Source of the DNA: Isoetes taiwanensis
Taxonomy: Eukaryota; Streptophyta; Lycopodiopsida; Isoetales; Isoetaceae
DNA: 64,000 nt
Direction: 5' to 3'
Assembly (NCBI GenBank): GCA_021234155.1
Contig: JAJEKV010000022.1
Span: forward strand, 9,862,934 to 9,926,933
Shown: positions 36,880 through 50,169 of the stretch, piece after piece
Position numbering within the stretch: position 1 is the stretch's first letter
How the letters are laid out: every line of letters begins with the position of its first letter
Notes under the pieces: generated by a model
Seen by the model: the letters and a program-made list of their open reading frames with translations, nothing else
What the model was told of the DNA's origin: nothing
Databases searched by the model: none
Translations under genes and position numbers: made by a program

Positions 36880-38190
36880 GATTGTGTGAATGTATCATCA
36901 TCCTGCCAAGAGAGAATGATAATCGCGATCCTATGTTCTACCTTATGGGCTGTGTGCGTAATGGTGGCGCATTTTAAAAGGTTAAAGTTGCTAACACACA
37001 TTGTAGCCAAAATAAAAATATGTGATGAATTGTCTACTACATGCAGAGTGCCAACATTCTCTTGTGGGAGGTAACATACGTAATCTAACAAAATGAAGTT
37101 TCCGTAAATAGAAGAAGACTAAAATATGATGTTTGTGGTATCAAAGGTGCTGCATTAGATGCTTTATTTGCTGTTACTACTAAAGGAAGGTGTTGTAACT
37201 GATATCCCTTTCACGTGAGTAAAGTGGGGATGGTGAATGTGCAGTCATCATAAATTCTTTTTAGTGGCTTCTAACCATGAATTGTTATATTCATCAAACT
37301 CCAACTCACTTTTCAATCCTAGTTGCGGATCAACCCCACGGGCTTCTAGAGCCAAAAGAGAACATTGGATGCTATGAATCCTTGTTGAGACTTAACCCCG
37401 ATCAATCTAGACATGGAAGTTGCTCTTGCAGCAGTGTTGCACCAAAAACACCATGCCTTCCATAAACCATAAAAATTTGAAATTCCTACCGAGTCATAGT
37501 TGTGGCCCCATTGTTATTATTTTCCAAATACATACAAGCTCAATGCATAATAAGGCTGTATCTTCATGCTTCTTCATGTATCATCAATATTGTTTGGCTT
37601 AAATTTATAGTTGCAAACAAATGTATAAGGTTATTTCCTAGTCAGTTTGCTTAAGCAAAGGGATGCATATCTAAGTATCTTTAGTTGGGCTACGGGGATG
37701 GGGGTACAGAAAGTATTTGCAGAATTTCTAGGAGGCGCATAATTGTGATAAAATTGTTCGAAAATGCCTTACTACACATCTATTGAAAACACAAAAGACT
37801 AATTTGGTTACGGGTAACACTCTGTGATATATGATTGCTTGCTCTGTGATTTAAAATTGTTAAGTGATATGGTGTTCCATTTGTTACAGGTTAAAGAAGA
37901 AAGACATTCTTAACTTCTGCTTGCAGTACCATGGCCGCTTATCATTTTGCTATCTGTCTCAAATCCATTCTTTTGGCATAACTTCTTTCTAATTTCACTT
38001 CATGCCGGAATAAGCTATTACAGAACTTCACGCAGCCTTCCACTTGCGTCTACTCCGAACTCTTTTTGCTCTGGCTCCAAATTCCACTGCTCTGGGAGAG
38101 TTTAAACTTTTCTTTTGTGGTGTAGAATATGTAGCATTATAACAGGGGTTTTTTTTTTGTGATTTTATAATGCTTTTGGCATGGCTTTTA
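36880..38190. other. Anonymous stretch
   Basis: AT-rich sequence with opposite-strand ORFs of 60-77 codons that overlap and match nothing I know. A run of T at 38150 is the only notable simple sequence. Confidence 0.25.
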
Positions 38191-38433
38191 TATGATTTCA
38201 TGGCATGATAGTATGAGGCAAGGCATACTAATCAAGATATCTAGAGTGCACACCGGACTTTCATATTTGAATGGCATTTTATCTTATGGTTTTGCAATAG
38301 TTTTGGCTTGTATGTTTTACCTATATGAAGGCCATGCAAGCAACGAGGCATTCAACTCTCTAGGGTTCGACTTCTTAGGTCTTCGTGGGCGAAGGGGGAT
38401 TTACAGACTATTTCCTATAGCTTTTCCCTCGCT

Positions 38434-38745
38434 ATGGCTTCGAATTTGAGAGGGAATTTTTCTTTTTCTCTCGCGCTATGTAGGACGCTCTTCTTGGCGA
38501 TTCTTTCTTCTTCTCTCTTCCCTTCCCATTTCGGCTGGCAGAGACGAAAGCTTTTGCAACAGATAGATTCTGCACAGTGTGTATACTGCGGACTCCACTC
38601 TCCTCCTCTATCCATTTTTTCTCCTTTTTTGTGTGTTAGCGTGGATTTCAGAGGCGCCCAACAGCAACGCCATGCGGGCTTCTTGCTCTTCTTCTTTCCT
38701 CTCTTCCCATTTATTCCATTTCTTCCTGCCCCGCGCCTAAAATGA
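38434..38745 (+). CDS. Possible first exon with hydrophobic N-terminus, unknown
   Basis: From ATG 38434 (context GCTATGGCTTCG, good for plants) the frame reads MASNLRGNFSFSLALCRTLF then LAILSSSLFPSHFGW: a short polar start, then a hydrophobic stretch like a signal peptide or transit peptide. It stays open for 103 codons to 38745. The second half is Phe/Pro/Leu-rich and may be read-through of a C/T-rich intron or untranslated region. An opposite-strand ORF of 131 codons (38810-38415) overlaps and is Lys/Glu/Arg-rich, as expected of the complement of C/T-rich DNA. Whether this is a gene is uncertain. Confidence 0.25.
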   Translation: MASNLRGNFSFSLALCRTLFLAILSSSLFPSHFGWQRRKLLQQIDSAQCVYCGLHSPPLSIFSPFLCVSVDFRGAQQQRHAGFLLFFFPLFPFIPFLPAPRLK

Positions 38746-38810
38746 AAACGTAGACTCACAATCGATAATCTGCAATATCTTGAGCAATCATCATCATCAT
38801 CCGTCTCCAA

Positions 38811-41800
38811 TCTGGGCGACTTTAGGACTTAGTTCGGATGCTGTCGTGATCTGAGAATCTTCGTTTTGTGCCGGAGACCGTCCCCTGTACCTTAATCTGC
38901 CAATGATCCGCTTTTGGGCAACTCGTGAACAAGGTAAAAATTTCTGGTACATACCGATGCATAGCCCTAATAAGCTTCAATAAACAGCGGTTTTGATGTA
39001 CCTGCACAAAGATTTTGAGTTCTACATTCATATGCTACCCTTCATGGCCCGAGATGCCGCGGCACGCGAGATTGGATTAGGGCCGCCCTTGGCTCGTTGT
39101 CGGTAAAGTGAGCTTGCCTCGATTTTTTCGGCTCAACCTTCTTTTCAGAGCCGGTAGAAATCTTTTGCGTATCTAGTTGGCTCCGCCTTGAAAAAATTAT
39201 ACTTCTTTTTGCTTGGCTTTCTTTCCTGATTCATTCTTCAATCTTTTGCTATATATATACCATATGGCTACGACTATGCAAAGCCACCAGAATGCCTCCT
39301 CGCAATAACCTTAGCTTGTTCTTTTGAATTTTTTTTCCAAGCTCAATCAGCATTGTTTTTTAAAAGGAATCAAAAGTCTGTGGAATGAGTAGAATCAACG
39401 TATTATCGCTCCCCAACTTAGTAGATCATTTGCTTTCCTACAAATGATTTCTCTCGCCAATCGGCTAGCTTCTTATGCTGCCGCCGTAAAGATTTGTAAT
39501 TTGCTTCACGCCAAATGCACAAATCTCACTCAAGAAATTTCATGGAAGGATTCGCCCAATGTATATATATAGAAGAATTCTAAAAGAGGAACCTGCTTTC
39601 AAATACATATACTCAGATGGTGGAATGTTTCACCCAGGAATTCTCTATCCTGAAAGTTATCGTGATTTCCAATTTTAAGCATTAATCCATTGCCGCAGCG
39701 ATCGCTCTCGCAGTTTTCACCCTATATGCTTGCATTTCATGTCTCTCGCTAATTTGAATTGGGATATGGATAAGTACCACATATTTCTTTATATTTTGGG
39801 AATAAGAAATGCAACTCCCATTCTACCATGATTGCCATGGTGGACATTGCATTGTGATGTTCCTACACTCATATGCCAACAATATATTAGGCTAGCCGAT
39901 TTGGAGGCTTTCAAAGATATATGTTAAATCATTGTATTTTGCCCATATTAACTCATAGCTCAATGTTAAATATATTCTTACATCTTTATATCCGGACAAA
40001 TTGTATACTCCTCCTTGAACTAATCCATGCCTCAGCATGAAACTACTCTTATAGTAATGCCTCAACTAGAATATCCAAGCTTTTAGTACTACAGCCATAT
40101 ATAAAACCCAAAGTCTACCTATGTTTGATTTTGTTAGTGATCCTATGGGTCCAATTTGTTTTGCAGATAACATCAAATCAACCCTGCGGTAAGTCACTAT
40201 TTTGTTCCTTGCCCCTGTGAAAAAAAAAAAATTTTTAACCTATAACAAACCATTATATTAAATTAAATTAAACTATTACATTACCTTTTAAATTAAATCC
40301 TCTTCAAACCCCTTTCTATTAGTCCCAGATATTGCCATGGAAGATCAAGGATCTACCTCTTTTTTATGTAGTTTGGCAGATAGCAAAGATGCCCAATTGC
40401 TCGATATAGATCAGACTTCCGATTTGGGATTACCCTCAAGGACGTACCGTTTCTGATACATTGTATCTTGGCCCACAAGATATTGTTCTTCATTTGGGGC
40501 ATTGCCGTGAGTAAGTAAATCGCAGTGGTATATGAGTGCCTCATTCTACGTAATCAAATTGGCACAAGTTCTAGCAAATTATAATGCATATGGTAAATGC
40601 CTCACTGCATATATGCAAAAAGCTTGAAGTAAGAATCCATTGGCGGGATTTGAGGAGGATAACCAGCAAGGCTTGATGGCTTATTGTAAATAATGCAGCT
40701 TTTATGAAGTTAAGTGAAATGTTATTTGTAGTTTTTTAATACATCCTTTCTCTCGTTAGAGTTTGAATTGAGAAAGTTTGCATTAAAATGCCCTCCATAA
40801 TAATTCGATTTAGAACTAATTCCAAGTAATTGCGTATGCTCAACAAATAAATTTGATTGGTGGAGAGAACCCCTAAACATTACTTTTAAGCCATTGCGAT
40901 TTGAAAGAAAAATTGTAACTTATTCCACCCTCGTAGAATAGCCGGATGCTTTGCACGTTATTAGTCCATTTCTAAGGGTCGGAAAGAGAAACTCACGATA
41001 AGTATTACATAAAAGTATTACATGTATTAGTCTATCTATTTTATTTCTTGCATGTGGCATAAGCATTAGTATGTACATTAATTTATGTCGTTTCTTGATT
41101 TATCTTAGTAGTAGTACATAATGGAAAAATGAAAAATAGGATTTGCTTCGCATTTTACTCCTTTCCATTTCAAAGTTGGTGCACTAAATCACTCAAACCA
41201 TTCTATGTTGCACCGTTAAGGCCGCACCTTGTTTAGCTATTGAACTAACTTTTCACAAATAACCGTGCTTGCTTTATACGCGACACTTTCTCGAAAGCAT
41301 TTTAAAAAATAAAATTTCTATTTATGGCAGCACATAAATGGGACCACCCCCTTCATTGAAATTAGATGCGTATAAGCCATAAGCCTATTCACCTAGTGGG
41401 TTTAGCCCCCGCATGATGTGTCTCCTAGTGATTTTGATGTGGTTGCCAAATACGAGACTACAATTCTAAGATCTAACAAAACGACTCTGGGGCATAAAAC
41501 AAGAACTCGCTGGAATAATAAAATGAGGTGTATACAACATAAACTAGAATGCAGAGAGAAAAGCGATTTGTTGTATTATTCATACAATATTAATGCTTGG
41601 CAAGATAAAATGCAAGGTTAGAGATTTGCCGGCCACTAACCGTGTGCAACTTCTGAATTCTTTCAAACCAAAGCAGGAAGCTTAGGGTCAGTGGATTCTT
41701 TCTTTCGTGAACTCAAGGACAATATTGGATTAAAATGAGCGTGCTTCCTCGCTATGGGGCTTAATGCCCTGCCTCAGAATTGTCACAACAAACGCCATAA

Positions 41801-42000
41801 TCCTAGATGCCCTCGATAAAGAAAATTAAAGATAAACATTGTTAGTGACCAACCATGTATTCCATTAATGTAGTTGATCGATTTGCATACTTCTTCAACC
41901 TGCATGCTGTGTCTAGGGTCAATATTACACTGCCTTCTTGTTCCACGAGAGCCATGCTCTTCATCCATCAAAGACATATTAATCAAAAGTAATAATTTTA
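38811..42000. other. Anonymous AT-rich region
   Basis: There are no recognised domains. Small ORFs at 38822-39031 (-), 40353-40544 (-) and 41418-41621 (+) show no motif. Short A runs occur at about 40220. Sequence at 39040-39180 is a little GC-richer, without an ORF. Confidence 0.25.
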
Positions 42001-42003
42001 ATT

Positions 42004-42088
42004 TTGCAATTTAATCCTGGCCGTGATGAAGAAAAGAAAATAGGTGAAGAATCACAAATGCAAAATGATATGCAAAAAGCTACCTCGG
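42004..42088 (+). CDS. Exon candidate, unknown, with canonical splice donor
   Basis: The frame reads DEEKKIGEESQMQNDMQKAT up to TACCTCG|GTAAGT, a strong donor at 42089. The residues are charged and helix-forming. The upstream boundary is unclear (TTTTGCAATTTAA lacks an AG acceptor). It lies 675 bases upstream of the PARP-like exon on the same strand and could belong to the same gene, but the order of domains cannot be tested here. Confidence 0.3.
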
Positions 42089-42762
42089 TAAGTTCTGAAG
42101 ATCCAAGGACCTTAGATCCCATCTCAAGACTATCCTGTAAGCTCTATTTTCTACGGTTTCTGCTTGCTACCTCAAGGACCAAGGGAAGAAAACTCATAAA
42201 AATAGTATTATTCTATTTTAAGAGAAAACCAACATGCTATAATCGATGCACTAAATACCGGTTAAAACTCAAAACTTCCATAACTTACTCTATGAGTATA
42301 GAAGAATTTAGTATTGTTGTTGGGCTTATGCAATACGTTGAGACTTTAGGTTATTCGCATCGTAAAGCGCATTTAATTTCACTCTATATGTGATGCATTG
42401 GCTCGCAGTTAGACTTCATTGTTGAAAGTGCTATGTAAAACACCCGAAGCTTGCAATTTAACTTTCACTATTTTAGGCATGTATGAGACATTCTCAACAC
42501 TACAAAACCCAATCTCTAGCCGTTCCTAATGCATGCCACTTTACCCCCCAACTTATCATCATGTTCATCAAACATTCTCGCTTGAAAATGCTCAATTCTC
42601 AAGCATTTGGTTAGATCGTACAAAGAATAATGTAGACTACATGTAAAGAGAGTAATGCTTAGATAATGCCTCAATCGATGAACCCATTCTATCACCTATA
42701 TCTCAGGCTAAAATAGGCGCCTGCAAGATTCAATCTCGCCATTTTCTGGTATATATTTGCAG

Positions 42763-42897
42763 GCGCTTAGTCCCAGGATATAAAACCAAGAATCATGCTC
42801 TCGAATACCATCTACCATCTACTACACCTGTGTATGCATTTAGTAAAGGCGTGTATTTCGCAAAAGCTTCCTATAAGTCCAAAATTTACAAAGAAAG
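42763..42897 (+). CDS. Exon resembling the PARP catalytic domain
   Basis: Poly(ADP-ribose) polymerases transfer ADP-ribose from NAD+ to proteins. This 135-base stretch is open in one frame from a good acceptor (TGGTATATATTTGCAG) to a donor (GAAAG|GTAGGA). Its second half reads STTPVYAFSKGVYFAK then ASYKSKIY. This lines up with the PARP catalytic signature ([20 protein letters not shown]..SK.ANY), in which the Gly-Lys-Gly-[VI]-Tyr-Phe-Ala core lies near the NAD site; here the first Gly is Ser. The first half (RLVPGYKTKNHALEYHL) is compatible with the GLRI-type lead-in but weak. Neighbouring exons with LWHGS or the catalytic Glu were not found. It could be a lone relic exon or a chance match. 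Confidence 0.4.
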
Positions 42898-42899
42898 GT

Positions 42900-45800
42900 A
42901 GGAGAATCCACCTGTAAGTGACCTCTTTAACATGGTATATTGTTAGCCCTTGAACTCTTACACCTAAGAACATAAAGATTTGACCTCGAATACGGTGAAT
43001 TTGAAATGAACTTTACATTGACCCACTCATCGCTGGGGTTCAAGTCAACAGCTTTCATATGGCTGCATTTAAAGAATTGCATAAACGCCATGCATTGGAA
43101 AATGTGGGTTGAAAGGGAAATAATCTTAAATCTTATAGTTTGCAAAGTCATTCTTACCCCTAAACTTGCAAAACCTCAAAACTTGCGTAATCCCTGCACG
43201 AATGGTGATTTTGAGCATGACAAAGCGCGCAGTAGAAGACTCTCCGTCCGATTGGCATGTTGGTGCATCTGGGCGAAGATGCAAGATCAAAGGGTCCGCA
43301 ATGCCGTAAATCATGGAGATGCCGCGCAGAAAAATGGAGGTGCCCGAGCTCACATTTACGTAACCCCAACCACCAAGAACTTACCTGTGATGTATAAATC
43401 CGCGCTGCACAGTTGATATGATGAGTCAATACTCTCTCTCGCGAAGAATGAAGTTATTTCTACTTGTCTAAGACCTTTCCTCGACTTGTGTGCTCTCATT
43501 TTCTCCCAAAATGCTCTTTTGTTTTCGGAGAAAGTTCACTGATGGCACACGCGTCGCCGCATAGAGTTGATTTCTAAAGAGGCGTGTTGATGCCTTTCTC
43601 TTTATGTTGTGAAGAGATCATGTTAAATTCTTATTAGCCAGTTTCGTATCGTGTCTAGGTAAACCTTAATATCCTAGTAAGTCATATGGTGCTTTAAGCA
43701 AAGACCATCAAATACATGCAACATGCATTTGTGAATTCTTGTCTGCCTACCTAGATGATAACAATGTTCAGCCAGCCAAGAAGCTTTTTATAATTTCTGG
43801 AACCCTCTCTATATTCTCGCTTTGTGAACACCAAAATATGTGTTTCTCGGCGAATATTGCCGATATGACAATATAATCGGCGATTTACCTTGTTCTAAAG
43901 CATCCGGCCGCTTTGTTCTCGACAGAGAGAGGTGCATTTTCCCAAAAAGACCGTGACCCTACTAACTTAGAGCCTTATTTCTACCCTCAGGCTCTTGCCC
44001 GCTAATCATGGAACTAATTTTGATGAAAGATGCTATGTGAAGTCGTATGATAAGCCATTCTACCTCAAATTTGGTTATGAATCATCGCGTTTTTCGCTGT
44101 ACATGATTTGGCGAATTTTGAACTCAGAGGGAAAAATGGAACCGCGTAAAAATGGAACTGTAAGAAATTTCGCAACTAAAAGATCTTACCTTTACCTTGA
44201 AAACCCGCGAATCGAAAAGATCTCGCAATGCAAGCAGGATATCCTCGCCTCATGCTTAATTTGAAGCATGTATTCAATTGTATGCTCCGTAACTCAATCC
44301 GCATCCCCGACGTACACCATCATAATCGCGGAAGGGCAATATTAAAGCGAAATCCATAACCCTGCATACTCTGGAGGACTTTTGCAAAAACCCAAAAACG
44401 CTGGCTTCCCTACACCACACGATGCGTGCCTTCGATCAGGAGCAATTCTACAGCTCTCTATAGGTCATTTAGAAACAACTAAGCACCAGAGTTTAGCAAA
44501 TGTTTACTAGTTTTGGAGGCCATTGGCATATACCGGCATATAGAATATATAAATCCATATTTCCATAGTTATACTTTTTGTAGCAACCCCAAAAAGAGTA
44601 TATGTTACAAAAATTTGGCTTTATTGTGCAGGTCAAAATTCGAGAACTAATTCCTGCATGTTGCATTTCCAAGCGCCAGAAATGCTAACCCGCCCCACCT
44701 CGGTGCATCCAAAATTATCAACAAGCCGCGACTAAAGCATCTTAAGTTTTCTTGTACTATCCAAGAATTCAGCGATTCAGTTTGCTGCTGCTTCCTGATC
44801 CCCTCGTGGTAAGAACGAACCTGCCGTGACTCTACACACTCGGGGAGCGAAAAGTGCCAAATAACCTATGCTATAATTCGTCTTTGCAAAGAATATGTAA
44901 CATAAGGTCATGGACCTTGTCTGAGTTTTACTTCCCCGCTTAATTCCTAACCCCAAAATAACAACATTGAAGGCCCAACATCCGCCTGTATGGGTTTAGG
45001 ATGCTTCAATTGAGCAAAGAAGGTGATTTAGGCATCCACCTTCCGTGATTGGTCAATGCAGCCCCTCGTTGAAGTATGCCGTAAGGTCTCTCCTCATCAC
45101 CTTAGGTAGGCCGTAATGATCTCCGAACAACCCCGCCACAAGGCACCCAAAAATTAAAAACCAATATGAGTTTTACCCTAGTTATATATATAAACCCGCT
45201 TTACTAAAACTCAATACATCTTGTGGGTTGATATCATTAAAAACCTTATATGAATTTTATAATGGTGTTCACTCAAGGCGTGTTTTCTAACATACGGCGC
45301 ACAAATATAATGCTTTATATGTATGTCAGCAATGGCGGTATGGTAAGTAATAAAGTTAATGGGGTTTATATTGTTATATACGCGGAGCTTTTAGAATGCC
45401 AAAGTAAATATGTATATTGAGATTTATCATGTGGTAAAATCTTATATGGTTCTCTTTGTTTGGCTATGTCATAGGTCATGATTGTTTAATGGCCAAAGCC
45501 TTTCCTCGCTGCATGTTTTGTGCATCAAACCCGTATAACAAAGTTTTTGTGTATGTAATTTATGCGGTTTTAGTAAATTTTTGGAAAGAAAAGGTTAAAA
45601 GTCATATGTAAAATCACTAGTGTTTTTGTTTTCTGTGCTGCATTAAGATACTTTTATAACATCTCGCTATATACTTTATTTTCCTTAACTTGTAAAGTGG
45701 TTTCTCTTTGTTCAAACCCCTTTCATAAATAGGCAGCTATCCTACATATGTCACTTCATCACCTTTGTTTTCCAAAGCCTAGTGTATGACTAGGTGGTTT

Positions 45801-46660
45801 CTAAAAAGATAGTCCCCAAATTCCATAAGCCTGTAAGATAAAATAATAAAACAAAATAAATCAAAGCTATGAGGTAGATTTGAACCCCATTTTTAACTTT
45901 CATATATCGCGGCATTATACCTAAAAGTGGATAGCCTTTCATAGTCATGTATCTAAATCATTTTTTCTCATATCTCGATTTATCCTCTAGATACTATTAA
46001 ACAAACACCTACTAATTTATATTAAATAAAATTCATTTGTTACCGCGCAACCTGGAACGCGCCGCTGCATGGGAAAACTATAAAGGTATCCTCCTTTGCT
46101 AGATCAAAAGACAAAGTGGTATGCAGGCTACCTTTACAGATATTTAAAAGGTCCAAGACTACCGCCAACCGAACCCCAAAATGCAAAAGCTTTGACTCTA
46201 TACCTTCATGACTCCTTCTCTTCAGCCCAATGCCGCAGCCACAGATGCACCTCCGTATTCACTGCAGCCTCGTATATTGTGGTTTGCGCCTGTATTTCGT
46301 TTAACGCCATGTTTCCGCCTTCACAGCTCTAATTTCCTCGAAATTGGAATCCTACCCGACAGTTATACATCGGTATACTGCATGATTTTCATCCACAAGA
46401 ACACACATCCCAAATACACGGAATATGATATTACCTGCTCCATCAACTTTCCACATTACCCAAAGTTCTGTAGATACATATGTTGTGTTTTCATTTGACA
46501 AGAAGCCGAAGTTATCAGTATGCCGTATACAGCCATTATCACCTTTATTCTCATGCAAGAGTGGGGCTTAAAGTTTTAAAGGGATAAATGATAAGCAATT
46601 TTATTTTCGTACCAATGCATGCTACCTTCGGGAAGCGAACTTCAAATACTTGTCTCTAAA
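42900..46660. other. Anonymous region
   Basis: The ORF at 43006-43416 (+, 136 codons) is overlapped by minus-strand ORFs of 74-89 codons and shows no domain. Positions 43995-44264 (+) give 89 codons with a Lys/Tyr-rich composition and no match. Positions 45138-45157 hold a motif shared with the MITE at 53 kb. A TATATATATAAACCC run lies near 45185. The rest is AT-rich. Confidence 0.25.
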
Positions 46661-46665
46661 CTTAC

Positions 46666-46754
46666 CTTGAGCAAAGCAGTGCACACCGATAAAGTTTTGT
46701 GGAGCTGGCATATCATTTTAAGTTTTTGATGCGTATTTCCGTATAGATGAGGGC
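46666..46754 (-). CDS. Exon candidate, unknown
   Basis: On the minus strand an acceptor (TTCAAACAATAACAG) at 46755 and a canonical donor (CTCAAG|GTAAGTTT) at 46665 bound 89 bases. One frame is open throughout and reads PHLYGNTHQKLKMICQLHKT then LSVCTALLK. The splice sites are better than chance, but I know no family with this sequence. A further tiny candidate exon follows near 46470-46437. Confidence 0.3.
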
Positions 46755-47445
46755 CTGTTATTGTTTGAAAATTGTAATGGAGCCGAAGGCCAGAGTCAAG
46801 GATTGCACTCACGCTATTCATCTAAACACCGAGAGTGTCAAGTGTTACCCTTTTCCCATCACTGTATCCTGCCTTCTTGAGCAAGCTGGACCCTGAGGAT
46901 TTGTACCGTGCATGCTCCCTACTCACACCATTGGTATTGCTGGATCATCAGCTGTGTTAGCCAGTTTGCCGCGCATTAGTCCTGGCATTTTCACCGGGAA
47001 CCGTGGATATTCCCAAAAGAGAATTGCCCGCCTGCCGACAGCGTATTAAATAAGTCGCCAGTATGGTCAGTAATATTTTGATTGTGTTTTCTCGCAAATA
47101 CCTCTCGTGAACCATTATTGTGATGATGGCATCTCATAGGCAGCACCGGTTGGGTTGACATCAAGCATGAAATGGCTGTACCAACCCTACACAAAGATTG
47201 CTTCTATGGGTCGCCAAGCTAAGCAAAAGACAATCATGTAAATAATTGCACATGACGGACAGCCCATTTCCAATGGATAAAACCCTGATAGAACACTGAA
47301 TTACCGTAGTCCGTTAGTTAATATCAAGACATACAACTGTAAGCAAGAAATAAAAACATCCTTCACTTATAGGCTTGTCTCTGCATGCGTAAGTGCTAGT
47401 ATTAGCCTTCAAGCTCCATGAACAAAGCTCCCAATCATGCATCAC

Positions 47446-47517
47446 CTTATTTCCGGCTGATGAGTTTTGGACTTCTTGGCGCTCTGCCGCAATAAGCTGC
47501 TGAGCTTTCCTCACCTT
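47446..47517 (-). CDS. 72-base exon candidate, unknown
   Basis: Minus strand: acceptor TTACGCTCCCAG, then KVRKAQQLIAAERQEVQNSS and AGNK, then donor AATAAG|GTGATG. It is exactly 24 codons, amphipathic and helix-forming. It is on the same strand as the candidate at 46666-46754 and could belong to one decayed gene. No identification. Confidence 0.3.
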
Positions 47518-48379
47518 CTGGGAGCGTAATAAGAAAAATTCTACAATAAATGTACAATACTGTAGTATCTGAGTAGTAAATAAAAGTATATAGAGTTTTA
47601 ATACGAAAAAATACTTGGAAGATAAACATATACACCAAGTGTTCTGTAATTTGGGCCAGAAGGAGTTCTCTGTGACTCTATGAACTCACATCACAAGAGC
47701 TGATGGAGTCAACAATGATCTAGGAGGCACATCATCTTACCAAAATGCAAATGGGATCCAAGGCCAAATGGGGATTCTCATGATCTATCAAATTTCAAGT
47801 TGTGTTACTAAGTGGTTCCGCTAATTATAGATCCCAAACTCTAGACACAGATGTAAAAAAGAGGATGCAAAAGGTAGCATCTTGGAATGAGAAAACAAAT
47901 CTAAAACACAAATACTCACGTCATTATAATGGACGTGCATGTATTTATTTAATACCTTATATGTATATTTAATGTGTGGTAGTTATAAGATGTTGCCCAA
48001 GATATAGACTTACAATGTAGTTCAATTAAAAATGTGAGATCTTGTAAATATTAGATTCATAGACCAGCTTTTTGGTGCCATTTTGAAGAGCCGGTAACAG
48101 AGAAGTAAAATGGTGTGCTTTTATTTCATAATCTATAATAATCTTCAAGAAGAGCTCTGTATGAGATGGAAATTTTGTAAACACCAAGTAGACATGATCT
48201 ACTATTCTTTGATTTTATTGCATGTCCAGCCAATGACATCCTCTACTAGCATAAAAACTTAGATGTAGTAAAAAAAGGGAATGTTTGTCAAACTGTGCAT
48301 GCATGCAACATGCCAAAAACTACAGCAGAGATTAGCAGTAATTAAATCCAATGGTACAATGAACACTATTGGCATTTAA

Positions 48380-49170
48380 TTAAACGCATTGGCCTATATA
48401 TCCCCTTCTAAATTATCCAGAAAAGCAAGGGTAACTAAAGAACTACACAAATAAACATGCATTCTCAAAAAGAGCATAGCAAACTTACAAGTACTCCCAT
48501 TTCCATTTATTTGATCAGAAGATAATTCTTATGCTTGATTCATTCTCGCTTTGCAAGTGTGGGGGATGCTTTGTTCGTGGTTTAACCGGCGCAAGAATGT
48601 AGCTTAAGCAAATCAACACCCATCTTATTTCTAAACTATTATAGAGAAAAGAACAAAACAAAGCAGAAAAGCAATACATAACATTGTTCAACTGATTAAT
48701 TACAAAAATTAAATCTAGGGATTTGACAGCCAAGTATCCTTTCCTATCTTAATATTACTTAAATTCAGCAGCTGATGCAACTAAGTTTCGTAATAAGAAG
48801 GAGCCAGGGATCAATGTTTCACAAGATCAAATATGAAAAATAGAGGAAAGAATCGGCCTCATAATTGTTAATGAATTGATATACAGGGAGTTAACAAGGC
48901 TATTAGCATCCTACGTCAATAAATTGCTGATATTGAAGAGTTGGAAGTCACTCTAAATTCCCCAAATTAATCATAAGCTCTGGTCTGTACATCCCTTCTC
49001 AAATAATACAGAAAAGTAGGCTAAGAAAAAACATACACAATTATAGATACATCTAAAAAAAGAGGGAGCAGAACAACTTACCAGTAGTTTCATTCTCACC
49101 AAAAGGTAGTTCCTCCGCTCTTGTTTTTTATTCATTCTGCCTGAAAGAAAGGATGCTTCACTGCGGTATT
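48380..49170 (-). repeat. Diverged tandem duplication retaining a splice donor
   Basis: Two blocks about 590 bases apart (about 48395-48700 and 48985-49250) match in the same order: CCCTTCTAAATTATCCAGAA against CCCTTCTCAAATAATACAGA; CAAACTTACAAGTA against CAACTTACCAGTAG; GGATGCTTTGTTCGTGGTTT against GGATGCTTCACTGCGGTATT; and AATCAACACCCATCTTA against AATCAAATGCCCATCTTC. On the minus strand both keep a GTAAGTT donor at the same place. This suggests a duplicated exon-intron segment of an unknown minus-strand gene. Confidence 0.5.
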
Positions 49171-50169
49171 TTAATCGCCCAAGAACAATACAACAGAATC
49201 AAATGCCCATCTTCGAACGAATTTCCAAAATACTAAAGCAAATTCTATCTTCTATGATATCATAGATCCTGATGTTCCTCTATCAAAGAAAAAGAGTGAA
49301 ATGGCAGCCATTAAAATGAAATACAAAATATGAAACCTATTGGCCTTTTGGATCCTATTTAAACATACTATACTTATCAATAGAAATCAATAAAGATAAT
49401 TCGTGAATAAATATACAACTTCTATTGTGATAAAATTCGCTACTATCCATCCTGACCGCCTCAGATTTTCCATCCGACCAAGGAGGCCTCCGGACACCCG
49501 CCAGCCTTCTTCCTAGCAAGAACCTTTTCTTCAGGATCTTTTTCCTCACAAAATAGGTCGCTTTTGGCTCTCGGTCTCCATCTTCTGTGATTCCATTCTA
49601 TCCTTATCTCTGCGTCGGTGAGTTGGAATACTCCATTGGTCTTCCATCTTCAAAATCCATTGTTTTGCCTCATATTCAAGCATGAGGAACCGGATCTAAG
49701 ACCTAGTGTTCCGAAAAGCATTTAGAGCTTCTACCGCTTAAAGACGCTTTCATTTCCTCCTTACATTTCTTTTGTCATATTCAAAGATTTACTCTGTGAA
49801 TTTTAGAGAGTCCTTCGATTTTATTCCTATTTGTCCTATAGGGTCGACTCCATGTATAACGCCATACACTCCCATACGCCAAGCTTCTAATGATTCATGC
49901 ACACTATATACTTACATATACAAATAAATAGTGAAGGTGATAGCATTGCATTTACAAGAGAGATATTAATGAACGTATTGTTGAATCTAAAGTGAACATG
50001 TCACATGTATTGCATTAAGTGTATGTATATTCTGAGAACAATAGCTACTTAAACAAGCTTCAAGAAGAAGCTTCCATTGTAAAGGGCGCAGGTATGCCTG
50101 CACCGCGGCATACGTAACTGAAAACAATGTAGAAAACATGAGCAGCAGCAGCAAAATTCCCGCTCAAGA

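Noticed and set aside
42499-42511. CACTACAAAACCC as the left end of the CACTA element ending at 51520
   Set aside because: The right terminus reads CACTACTACAAAAAT; beyond CACTAC the two do not match, and no AAATGGCA repeats occur near 42.5 kb.
43006-43416. 136-codon plus-strand ORF as a protein gene
   Set aside because: No domain, no splice or promoter support, and the opposite strand is open for 74-89 codons over the same bases.
45885-45905. tRNA gene on the minus strand because of GGTTCAAATC
   Set aside because: There is a B-box-like word only; no A box and no pairing acceptor or anticodon stems.
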